Positions 52,911 to 60,823 of a DNA stretch of 64,000 bases are shown piece after piece (within the stretch, counting starts at the first letter, position 1; each line of letters starts with the position of its first letter). The stretch comes from JAIQFF01 sp963725615. Its GTDB lineage: Bacteria; Acidobacteriota; Terriglobia; Terriglobales; Acidobacteriaceae. The notes under the pieces were generated by a model that saw only the letters and a list, made by a program, of their open reading frames with translations, searched no databases and had not been told where the DNA came from. A program made the translations under genes and the position numbers. The DNA lies in NCBI GenBank assembly GCA_963725615.1, contig CAVRZO010000003.1:62001-126000 (forward strand). The letters run 5' to 3'.

Positions 52911-53907
52911 GTTGAATCTCTGGCATCGCCGCACTCTTGACCAGCGCGCAGCGAGCGGCGCCCAGCAGCGCGATCCGATCGTTAGTGATTACCCTAACCG
53001 GCATCGACTCCAGCAGCGCTTGCATCCGGCCCTTGCCGGTGAAGGCCTGCATAAATAACGGCCCGGAGAGTTTCGACAACATTTTGGGAGCGATCCCGCC
53101 GCCCAGATAAATCCCCCCGGTGGCCATAATCTTGAGCGCCAGATTACCAGCCTCGGCCCCGTAGATCGAGACAAACAAGTCCAGAGCTTGTTCGCAGAGC
53201 CCGCACTTGCCGTCGATGCCGGCGCGGGAAATCGCCGCGGCGGGGTCGGACTGGGACATTTCGTCGGTGAGCCATTGCGGAGGTGTGCCGCGTCCGGTGT
53301 CGCGGAGAAAGCTGAAAACATTGACCAAGCCGGGACCAGAAACGATTCGTTCGTAGCTGACGTGACCGAAGCGGGTATGAAGATAATTGAAGAGCTCTAC
53401 TTCCAGCTGGGTGCGCGGGGCGAAATCGGCGTGCCCGCCCTCACAGGCGAAAACATGGTACTTCGCGCCGTCCCAGTACATGCCGGCTTGTCCCAGCCCG
53501 GTTCCGGCGGCGATCACGGCTTGATTGCCAACCGGTTGTCCCTTGACCTGGTTGAGTGCGACCACGTCCTTCGCATCGAGAGCGGGAATGCCCCAGGCAT
53601 TGGCTTCGAGGTCGTTAATCAAAAATGCTTTCTTGATCTTGAGCTCATCGGCCAGACGCTTGGATTCGATGATCCAGGGAAGATTGGAAGCCTCCACGCG
53701 TCCGTTGCGCACCGGACCTGCGATGCCAAAGCAGGCCGTGTCAGGGTTCAGCTTCGACGAATCCACGAACTTGGCCACGATTTCGTCGAGGCCGGAGTAG
53801 TCGCGGCTGGGAAAGACGGAAGCGGAAACCAGGCTGAAGCGGCCATCCACGGCATCGAAAAATGCCAGTCGAGCGTGGGTACCTCCAATGTCGCCTGCCA
53901 GAATCAT
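52894..53907 (-). CDS. glk: Glucokinase
   Basis: A 337-residue glucokinase of the Glk family (not ROK). The ATP phosphate motif ILAGDIGGTHARLAFFD is at residues 2-18; later motifs include CFGIAGPVRNGRVEASNLPW and LINDLEANAWG (about residue 97), and GLGQAGMYWDG. It makes glucose 6-phosphate for the enzyme encoded just upstream. Start and zwf stop overlap by four bases (ATGA), and its 3' end overlaps pgl, so zwf-glk-pgl is a tightly coupled unit. Confidence 0.94.
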   Translation of the reverse strand: MILAGDIGGTHARLAFFDAVDGRFSLVSASVFPSRDYSGLDEIVAKFVDSSKLNPDTACFGIAGPVRNGRVEASNLPWIIESKRLADELKIKKAFLINDLEANAWGIPALDAKDVVALNQVKGQPVGNQAVIAAGTGLGQAGMYWDGAKYHVFACEGGHADFAPRTQLEVELFNYLHTRFGHVSYERIVSGPGLVNVFSFLRDTGRGTPPQWLTDEMSQSDPAAAISRAGIDGKCGLCEQALDLFVSIYGAEAGNLALKIMATGGIYLGGGIAPKMLSKLSGPLFMQAFTGKGRMQALLESMPVRVITNDRIALLGAARCALVKSAAMPEIQHADAT

Positions 53908-55445
53908 TTCTCGAAATCCCTCCAGTGGCGGCCGTCGCGTTCGAGCAGATCTTCGGCCTCTTTAGGGCCCCAGGCGCCGGCGGCGTAGTTGGGAAAATTG
54001 CGTGCCGGTAACGCCTTCCAGACGTCCAGTACCGGGCTGACCACGCACCATCCAGCTTCGACCATGTCTGCGCGCTGGAACAGGGTGGCGTCGCCAATCA
54101 TGCAATCGTGCAGCAACCGCTCATAGCCAGTGCTGGCAACAGCTTTGAAGTAGTCGTTGTATTCGAAGCTCATGTTCACCGCGCCCAGCCGCATGGCGGG
54201 CCCAGGTTCCTTGGCGGCGAAGCGGAGAGAAATACCTTCCTGCGGCTGGATATTCAGCACCAGTTGGTTCGGCATCAGATTTTCTACCGGCGTGTCACGG
54301 AACAGCACAAACGGCGCGCGCCGAAATTGAATGACGATGCTGGTGCTGCGGCTGGGCAGGTGTTTGCCGGTGCGCAGGTAGAAGGGAACGTCGGCCCAGC
54401 GCCAGTTGTCAATCAGCAGCTTCATGGCGACGAAGGTTTCAGTCTTGGAATCCGGGGGCACGCCGGGTTCATTGCGATAGGCGGGCACACGTTCGCCGTC
54501 CACGATGCCCTCGCCGTACTGTCCGCGCACGGTCCTGATCAGTACGTCTTCCGAACTCATGGGCTGGATGGCATGCAGAATCTTGGCTTGTTCGTCGCGA
54601 ACGGAATCTGCGCGGAAGGATACGGGTGGCTCCATGGCGGTGAGGCTGATGAGCTGCATGATGTGGTTAGGCACCATGTCCCGCAGCGCGCCGGCTTTGT
54701 CGTAGTAGCCGCCGCGCTTCTCCACGCCGACGGTTTCCGCCACCGAGATTTGGACGTGATCGATGTAGCGCCGGTTCCAGACGGGCTCGAAGATTCCATT
54801 CGCGAAGCGCAGCGCCAGAATGTTCTGTACGGTTTCCTTACCCAGATAGTGGTCGATACGGTAGATCTGCTTTTCACTGGCCACCCGCAGTAATTGTTCG
54901 TTCAGCAACCTGGCGGACTCGAGATCGTGTCCAAAAGGTTTTTCGATGACCACTCGCCGCCAGCGCTGTTTGTCTTCCTGCATCAATCCGACTTCGGCGA
55001 GGTGCTCCACCCCGGGGCCGAAAAAATCAGCGGCCGTCGCCAGGTAGTACATGTGATTGCCGTGGGTCGAGTGCTCCTGGTCAACCTTGTCGAGCGAGTC
55101 CTTCAGTTGCAGGTAAAGGTTCTTGTCGCCCATGTCTCCACTCTGATAGTGGAGGCAGCGAACGAACCATTCCCAGATGTCGGGATCCACCTTGTCGGTG
55201 GCGAATTTCTGGATGTCTTCCGAGACTTTCTTGCGGAACTCCTCATCCGACATGGGCGTGCGTGCCACGCCGACCACGGCGAACTCGCGCGACAGCAAGT
55301 CATTTTTTGCCAGGTTGTAGAGCGCTGGAATCAGCTTGCGGCGGGTCAGGTCGCCGCTCGCGCCAAAAATCACCATGGTGCACGGATCGGCTACCTTGCC
55401 GATCCGCGGCTGCTGGATTGCGGGCATTGCTTCAGTCTGCGCCAT
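53904..55445 (-). CDS. zwf: Glucose-6-phosphate 1-dehydrogenase
   Basis: A 513-residue NADP-dependent dehydrogenase, first enzyme of the oxidative pentose phosphate pathway. The N-terminal dinucleotide motif is MVIFGASGDLTRRKLIPALY (residues about 27-46), and the substrate motif RIDHYLGKETVQN (about 197) carries the catalytic His. Length is typical. It heads a coupled zwf-glk-pgl set. Upstream, at 55535-55568, is a spaced palindrome that could be its operator. Confidence 0.95.
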   Translation of the reverse strand: MAQTEAMPAIQQPRIGKVADPCTMVIFGASGDLTRRKLIPALYNLAKNDLLSREFAVVGVARTPMSDEEFRKKVSEDIQKFATDKVDPDIWEWFVRCLHYQSGDMGDKNLYLQLKDSLDKVDQEHSTHGNHMYYLATAADFFGPGVEHLAEVGLMQEDKQRWRRVVIEKPFGHDLESARLLNEQLLRVASEKQIYRIDHYLGKETVQNILALRFANGIFEPVWNRRYIDHVQISVAETVGVEKRGGYYDKAGALRDMVPNHIMQLISLTAMEPPVSFRADSVRDEQAKILHAIQPMSSEDVLIRTVRGQYGEGIVDGERVPAYRNEPGVPPDSKTETFVAMKLLIDNWRWADVPFYLRTGKHLPSRSTSIVIQFRRAPFVLFRDTPVENLMPNQLVLNIQPQEGISLRFAAKEPGPAMRLGAVNMSFEYNDYFKAVASTGYERLLHDCMIGDATLFQRADMVEAGWCVVSPVLDVWKALPARNFPNYAAGAWGPKEAEDLLERDGRHWRDFEK

Positions 55446-55534
55446 ATTTGCGTCTTGACCGTCCCGGCTCGAAGCGGCCGCGATGCGGTGGACGCATCAC
55501 GGAAATACGCTCCATAGCCAATATTAAATCGTTT

Positions 55535-55568
55535 CTATAACCACGGCTACTGCTTTTGGTGGTTATAG
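55535..55568. promoter_or_regulatory. Spaced palindrome upstream of zwf
   Basis: CTATAACCAC (55535-55544) and GTGGTTATAG (55559-55568) are perfect complements separated by 14 bases, about 90 bases before the zwf start. It is AT-rich at the outer ends and unlike the genome's GC-rich hairpins, so a protein-binding site is more likely than a repeat. The regulator is not identifiable. Confidence 0.45.
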
Positions 55569-55664
55569 CTTAAACCAGTGTAGTATGCCGGGGCGGAATT
55601 TCAGGGTAGGGCTTGATGAAAGGCAGCCGGCAAGCGGGCGACACCCGCTGCAGATTGGTCTTCA

Positions 55665-55685
55665 CCGAGGCCCCTAGGGCCTCGG
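55665..55685. terminator. GC-rich hairpin after the transaldolase gene
   Basis: CCGAGGCCC, loop CTA, GGGCCTCGG: a perfect 9 base-pair stem between the tal stop and the zwf start. There is no T-run, so it may attenuate, protect the transcript end or simply be a repeat. Confidence 0.45.
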
Positions 55686-55715
55686 GAAGTTTGCAAGTCT
55701 GGACGCTCTCTGGGA

Positions 55716-56876
55716 TTACTTGGATTTCGAGCTCTGTTCCACCGCCGCGATGAGTTTGTCGAAAGCCTCGGAGAAGAGACGGACGCCGTCGTCGGTAAGC
55801 TTGTCCGTCACTTCCTTCATGGAAATACCAACCTTGGCCGTGTTTTCCATCGTCTTATGGGCAGACGCAAGATCCTCGGTAAGGCTTTGGCGCAGCTTTC
55901 CATGATCGCGGAAGGCATCGAAAGTTGCGGGCGGAATGGTATCCACGGTATCCGGCCCGATCAGTTCTTCGACGTACAGCACATCGCGATAGGCCGGGTT
56001 CTTGGTGCTGGTGCTGGCCCAAAGCACGCGCTGCGTCTGCGCGCCCTTGGCGGCCAGGGCTTTCCATCGCGGGGTGCCGAAGATTTCCTGGTACTTCTCG
56101 TAAGTCTGTTTGCCATTTGCGATCGCCACTTTCCCTTGAACGCTCTTCAGCAGCTCCTGCTCGCGCGCATCTTTGGAAGCTTTGAGCTTGGTGTCGATGA
56201 TGGCGTCCACTGCGGAGTCAATGCGGCTGATGAAGAAGCTGGCCACGCTGGCCATCCGGCTGACGTCGCCGCCGCTCTTGGCGAATTGCTCCAGGCCTGC
56301 GATGTAGGCTTCCGCCACCTTTACGTAGACAACTTGCGAGAAGAGCAAGGTCACGTTGACATTGATGCCTTCACTGATCGCCTGCTGGAAAGCCGGGATG
56401 CCCTCAGTGGTACCGGGGATCTTGATCATCACATTCTCGCGCCCGACCGCCTTCCACAGAGTCCGCGCTTCGGCAATCGTGCCCTTGGTGTCGCGAGCGA
56501 GGTAGGGCGATACTTCGAGGCTGACGTATCCGTCGCGCCGCTTCGAGCTGTCGTACACCGGGCGCAGAATATCGGCGGCATCCTGGATGTCACGAATGGC
56601 AAGGATCTCGTAGCGCCCTTTGGCGTCGAGATCGGTACGGGAGCGCAGGGAGTTCAGCAAATCGTCATACAGCTTCCCGCCCGTGATCGCCTTCTCGAAG
56701 ATGGTCGGGTTGGAAGTCATGCCCCGAAGCCCATCTTCCTCAATCAGGCGCTTCAGTTCGCCGCTAGTGAGCAGGTCGCGGCGGATGTAGTCCAGCCAAA
56801 CCGACTGGCCGAACTTGAGAAGGCCTTTCAAGGGGTTGGTAGCTTTGGCGGTGTCGAGAACTCCTACTGGCTGCAT
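55716..56876 (-). CDS. tal: Transaldolase
   Basis: A 386-residue transaldolase of the longer bacterial type (about 360-390 residues, as in cyanobacteria and actinobacteria). The N-terminal motif SVWLDYIRRDLL and GLRGMTSNPTIFEKAI (residue about 50) are characteristic, and the Schiff-base Lys is in MIKIPGTTEGIPAFQ (about 143). Later motifs are VASFFISRIDSAVD and LWASTSTKNPAYRD. It transfers dihydroxyacetone between sugar phosphates in the non-oxidative pentose phosphate pathway. It lies between transketolase and zwf on the same strand. Confidence 0.94.
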   Translation of the reverse strand: MQPVGVLDTAKATNPLKGLLKFGQSVWLDYIRRDLLTSGELKRLIEEDGLRGMTSNPTIFEKAITGGKLYDDLLNSLRSRTDLDAKGRYEILAIRDIQDAADILRPVYDSSKRRDGYVSLEVSPYLARDTKGTIAEARTLWKAVGRENVMIKIPGTTEGIPAFQQAISEGINVNVTLLFSQVVYVKVAEAYIAGLEQFAKSGGDVSRMASVASFFISRIDSAVDAIIDTKLKASKDAREQELLKSVQGKVAIANGKQTYEKYQEIFGTPRWKALAAKGAQTQRVLWASTSTKNPAYRDVLYVEELIGPDTVDTIPPATFDAFRDHGKLRQSLTEDLASAHKTMENTAKVGISMKEVTDKLTDDGVRLFSEAFDKLIAAVEQSSKSK

Positions 56877-56905
56877 AAAAACCTCTTTTCTTAGTCGTCT
56901 TTTCT

Positions 56906-56991
56906 CAGTTGTCGGTCGTCAGTCGTCGGTCTTCGGCAAAACCTGCGCAACGTGTTTTGGCTGACGACTGACGACCGATGACTGACGACTG
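56906..56991. repeat. CAGTCGTC-type hairpin repeat, second copy
   Basis: CAGTTGTCGGTCGTCAGTCG on the left pairs with CGACCGATGACTGACGACTG on the right, around CAAAACCTGCGCAACGTGTTTTG, which itself forms an inner stem. It resembles 30624-30691 and lies between tkt and tal. Confidence 0.75.
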
Positions 56992-56993
56992 TA

Positions 56994-59072
56994 CTATTTT
57001 CCCATGGCTTTTCGGGCCATCGCCACAACATTCTCGGTGGTGAACCCAAACTTCTTCTGCAAGTCCTTGATGGGCGCTGACGCGCCGAATCTGCGCATTC
57101 CTATCACTATGCCGCTGGGGCCGACATACTGCGACCAGCCAAAGGTTGAGGCCTGCTCCACCGCGACCCGTGCTTTTACAGCTGGCGGCAGGACCTTGTT
57201 TTTGTACTCGTCGCTTTGCTGATCAAAAAGATTCCACGAAGGGATGCTCACGACCCGGGCTTTCACGCCCTCAGCCTTGAGTTGTTCGTAGGCGCTGACG
57301 CAAAGCGAAACTTCCGTGCCCGTACCCATCAAAATGACCTCTGGCTTGCCATCGGGCGCATCGGCCAGGATGTACCCGCCCTGGGCGACGCCTGAGGCGG
57401 CGCCGTATTTCGTGCGGTCAAAGGTGGGGACAGCCTGCCGGCTCAGCACCAGAAGCGCAGGTTCATGCTGCAGCTTCATGATTACTTTCCAGGCTTCCAC
57501 GACTTCATTGGCGTCGGCCGGGCGCATCAGCATGAGTCCCGGCAGGGCACGCAGACCCGCCAACTGTTCGATCGGTTGGTGCGTGGGGCCGTCTTCACCC
57601 AGGCCGATCGAATCGTGGGTGAAGATAAAGATCGTGGGAATTTCCATCAACGCAGCCAGACGGATTGACGGCTTGTTGTAGTCGCTGAAATTGAAAAAGG
57701 TACCGCCGAAAGGCCGGATCTTCGAAACTGCCATGCCGTTCAGGGCTGCCGCCATGCCGTGCTCGCGAACGCCGAAATGCAAATTGCGCCCGCCGTAGCT
57801 TTCGGCCTGGAAATCTCCGGCGCCGGCGAACTTCAACCTCGTCCGGTCGGAACCGGCCAAGTCGGCCGATCCGCCGACCATCCAGGGAACACCTTCGGCA
57901 ACCGCGTTCAACACATTCCCTGAACTCTCGCGAGTGGCCATGCCTTTTGCGTCCGCCGGAAAGGTGGGAAGCTTCTTGTCCCATCCATCAGGCAGTTCAC
58001 GTTTCTGCATCTGTGTGATCTGTTTCGCGAGGTCGGGGAATTTCTTTCCATAATCGGCGAACAGTGCGTCCCATTTCTGCCGCACCTCACCCCCGCGCTT
58101 GCCGATGCCGTTCTTGAAATTGTCCAGCACTCCATCGGGGACCAGGAATTTGGCGTCCTCGGGCCAGCCGTAGGCTTTTTTCACCAGCTTGACTTCTTCT
58201 TCTCCCAGAGGCTCTCCGTGGGCGGCGCTCGTGTCCTGCTTGTGTGGCGATCCGTAGCCGATGTGGCTGTTCACGCGGATCAGAGTGGGACGGTCTTTGG
58301 TATTCAGGAAACCGTTGTAAGCCTTGGCCAGCGCATCCAGGTCGTTCGCGTCCGTGACATGTTCAACGTGCCAGCCGTAGCCTTCAAAGCGCTTGCCTAC
58401 GTCCTCGGTGAACGACACGTTCGCCAAGCCGTCCAGCGTGACGTGGTTCTCGTCGTAAATCCAGCAAAGATTGGAAAGCTTCAGATGGCCGGCCAGCGAT
58501 GCGGCCTCGCTGCCCACGCCTTCCATCAAGTCGCCATCGCCGCACAGCGTGTAAATGTTGTAGTTAAAAATCTCAAAGCCAGGCTGGTTGAAATGCGCTG
58601 CCAGCCACTTACTGGCAATCGCCATACCGACGCTGTTTCCCACGCCCTGGCCGAGAGGGCCGGTGGTAGTTTCGATGCCCGCGGTCCAGCGATATTCGGG
58701 ATGTCCGGGCGTCTTGCTGTCGAGCTGACGGAAATGCTTGAGGTCGTCCATCGAGACGGCCCAGTCACCAAGGCGCTCGCCTTCAGGATTCACGCCGCGT
58801 ACCTGCGACAGGTACAGCATGGCGTAGATCAGCATGGAGGCGTGGCCATTGGAGAGGATGAAGCGGTCGCGATTCGGCCATGTCGGATTTTCAGGATCGA
58901 AGCGCAGGAATTGCTGCCAAAGGCTGTAGGTGACGGGCGCCAGGCCCATGGGCGCACCCGGATGTCCGGAGTTCGCTTGCTGTACACCATCGATCGCCAG
59001 AGTGCGTATGGTGTTAATGGACAGCAAATCCAGCTGCTTGCCGGTCGCTAAAGTCTGCTCAGTCGCTACCAT
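56994..59072 (-). CDS. tkt: Transketolase
   Basis: A 692-residue thiamine-diphosphate enzyme. ATG 59072 is preceded by GGAG and gives the normal N-terminus; the frame is open 58 codons further but without family likeness. Motifs: GVQQANSGHPGAPMGLAPVT near residue 30, the thiamine-binding CGDGDLMEGVGSEAASLAGH (about 155), and THDSIGLGEDGPTHQPIEQL (about 475). It exchanges two-carbon units among sugar phosphates and takes up xylulose 5-phosphate, the end product of the arabinose locus. It is the first gene of the sugar-phosphate cluster. Confidence 0.95.
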   Translation of the reverse strand: MVATEQTLATGKQLDLLSINTIRTLAIDGVQQANSGHPGAPMGLAPVTYSLWQQFLRFDPENPTWPNRDRFILSNGHASMLIYAMLYLSQVRGVNPEGERLGDWAVSMDDLKHFRQLDSKTPGHPEYRWTAGIETTTGPLGQGVGNSVGMAIASKWLAAHFNQPGFEIFNYNIYTLCGDGDLMEGVGSEAASLAGHLKLSNLCWIYDENHVTLDGLANVSFTEDVGKRFEGYGWHVEHVTDANDLDALAKAYNGFLNTKDRPTLIRVNSHIGYGSPHKQDTSAAHGEPLGEEEVKLVKKAYGWPEDAKFLVPDGVLDNFKNGIGKRGGEVRQKWDALFADYGKKFPDLAKQITQMQKRELPDGWDKKLPTFPADAKGMATRESSGNVLNAVAEGVPWMVGGSADLAGSDRTRLKFAGAGDFQAESYGGRNLHFGVREHGMAAALNGMAVSKIRPFGGTFFNFSDYNKPSIRLAALMEIPTIFIFTHDSIGLGEDGPTHQPIEQLAGLRALPGLMLMRPADANEVVEAWKVIMKLQHEPALLVLSRQAVPTFDRTKYGAASGVAQGGYILADAPDGKPEVILMGTGTEVSLCVSAYEQLKAEGVKARVVSIPSWNLFDQQSDEYKNKVLPPAVKARVAVEQASTFGWSQYVGPSGIVIGMRRFGASAPIKDLQKKFGFTTENVVAMARKAMGK

Positions 59073-59344
59073 GAATGAGTCTCCGCTTGGGAGGTTACGC
59101 CTTCGCTGACGCGCGCGGAAGATGCACGATTCCTTAATAACGCTTAAGAAACCGGAAACCCCGTTCTGTCCGATGCAGTCTACCAACTTCTTTCGAACCT
59201 TGCTTGCAGGATTATTGATGACCCTTCGATGCCGCGGCAGGTGCATCGGTTGGGAGCGTCTGAGTGGGCGGACGCGGGGTTAACGAGTGCAGTAACGCCT
59301 TCAGAAACCTATTATTTACAGATAGTTAGCTTCTACTTGGGAAC

Positions 59345-60034
59345 CTAGCGTTTGAGCTGGGCCAGGTACCCATGTTCGGTGTTGTAGCCCTTGGTCGTGC
59401 TCTCGACAAATTTGAGGAAGTGCCGCAGGTTTTCCCGTTCAGTGGCTTCGAGTTCAGAAAACTTGATGCGTACGCCGAAGGATGGACTACTCTTCGTGAC
59501 AATCCCCGTGAGGATGAGTCCTTTGATCCAGATCTTTCCGTTCGCCAGCCAAAGACCGATTTCCACGCCCACGCCGGAAGGGACAGGGGTAGCAGTCTCA
59601 ACGAAGCAACCGCCAATGCTGGTGTTGGACAAGTTTCCCCAGATCGGGACTCCGGAATTATCCAGGCGCAACTCGACCGCGACGAAACACCTCAGGCGGG
59701 CATGGCGTCGGCGATCCTGTCCCCATGTGGGAGTAAAGATGTCCGGTTCAAATGGCGGAGTCGCTGCCGGACTGGTGGCAACCGGAGCGACTGGTGCCGG
59801 CTGCGCGGTTGCGGCTGGCTGTGCCTGGGCAGCCGCGGCGGCCTTTGCCACGGCAACCGCGTTTCCCGTGCCACCCTTGATGTTGCGCATCGCCTCCAGC
59901 AAAGCCTGGTCACGCTGCTCGGCGGGCGTATCGCGATAAACCTGTAACAACTCTCCGAGATGGCTCACCAGGGCCGGATCGGTCAGAAGCTGTGTCCAAT
60001 CTGCACCGGTGCCGGAATACTTGGGGTCGCTCAT
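59345..60034 (-). CDS. PilZ-domain protein
   Basis: A 229-residue soluble protein. An N-terminal helical segment (LGELLQVYRDTPAEQRDQAL) is followed by an Ala/Pro/Val-rich linker and a C-terminal PilZ domain (residues about 108-215). The c-di-GMP motifs are recognisable as RRRHARLRCFV (RxxxR) and NTSIGGCFVE (D/N-x-S-x-x-G). It probably binds c-di-GMP and controls a motility, surface or polysaccharide function. It stands alone between tkt and the glnK-amt unit. Confidence 0.87.
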   Translation of the reverse strand: MSDPKYSGTGADWTQLLTDPALVSHLGELLQVYRDTPAEQRDQALLEAMRNIKGGTGNAVAVAKAAAAAQAQPAATAQPAPVAPVATSPAATPPFEPDIFTPTWGQDRRRHARLRCFVAVELRLDNSGVPIWGNLSNTSIGGCFVETATPVPSGVGVEIGLWLANGKIWIKGLILTGIVTKSSPSFGVRIKFSELEATERENLRHFLKFVESTTKGYNTEHGYLAQLKR

Positions 60035-60379
60035 AGGATAGAGATTTTTCCCGCGAGATCTTGGTGTCGCCTCTACAAGATGTAGCAGGAAGTCGTTCGG
60101 AACAAGATGACTTTGGTCACTAGTCCTCGTAATCAGGGCTGGGCGTAGCTCTTTGCGAGTGCCCTTCGAGCCATTTCGGGACCGGTGAAGTCAGCGGTCC
60201 ACCTCCCAATCCAGCCCATGCTTCTCCTGCGGCAGGTCCTTCACTCGCCGGTCTTAACTGGCCGAGCCCTTCGGGGCCGTCTTTATGGTTTTTTTACGAC
60301 TTTCTTATGCACTTTTTACGCATATCAATGTCAAATCATGCCCCAAGAGAGTGGCGCCGGGGGCCAGGAAGGAACCGCA
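60035..60379. other. Intergenic region before glnK
   Basis: About 345 bases between divergent genes. It contains a small GCCC-TTCG-GGGC hairpin at 60266-60277 followed by a T-rich stretch (GGTTTTTTT), which might attenuate transcription of glnK. I looked for a sigma54 promoter and found no site with correct GG/GC spacing. An open frame crosses it but has no family likeness before 60380. Confidence 0.4.
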
Positions 60380-60718
60380 ATGAAACGGATCGATGCCGTC
60401 ATCCGGCAGGGAAGTCTGGACGAGGTACGGGAGCGCCTTACCAACATCGGCGTGGAAGGGCTCACGCTCACCGAAGTGATCGGTTTCGGGCGGCAGAAGG
60501 GCCACAGTGAGTTTTACCGGGGATGCGAGTACAAGGTCGACTTCCATCCCAAACTGATGCTGACGATTGTGGCCCGCGAAGACCAGGTGGACGAGATTCT
60601 GGAGGCCATTGTGGGAGGTGCGCGCACCGGAAAGATTGGCGATGGAAAAATTTTCGTCACGCCCGTCGACGAAGTGGTCCGCATACGCACCGGGGAAATC
60701 GGCAAGGCAGCTGTTTAG
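60380..60718 (+). CDS. glnK: Nitrogen regulatory protein P-II
   Basis: A 112-residue PII signal protein. ATG 60380 with GGAAGGAA upstream gives the exact family length. The N-terminus MKRIDAVIRQGSLDEVRERL, the T-loop GRQKGHSEFYRGCEYKVDF with the Tyr that is uridylylated in relatives (Tyr51 position), and the ATP-binding IVGGARTGKIGDGKIFVTPV are all present. It senses 2-oxoglutarate and ATP/ADP and blocks the ammonium channel encoded 105 bases downstream when nitrogen is plentiful. The pairing with amt supports the GlnK name. Confidence 0.94.
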   Translation: MKRIDAVIRQGSLDEVRERLTNIGVEGLTLTEVIGFGRQKGHSEFYRGCEYKVDFHPKLMLTIVAREDQVDEILEAIVGGARTGKIGDGKIFVTPVDEVVRIRTGEIGKAAV

Positions 60719-60823
60719 TTCATACCGCTACACGCGTCATCTCGACGCAATCCGCACTTTTTTCGGCATATTAGAAATCAGAATTTTCGCTGGGCCAGGG
60801 GAGAAAACTATCAGGAGGAAGAG

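Noticed and set aside
60120..60160. Possible sigma54 promoter before glnK (TGGGCG...TTTGC)
   Set aside because: The distance between the GG and GC elements is 1-2 bases too long for a sigma54 site.
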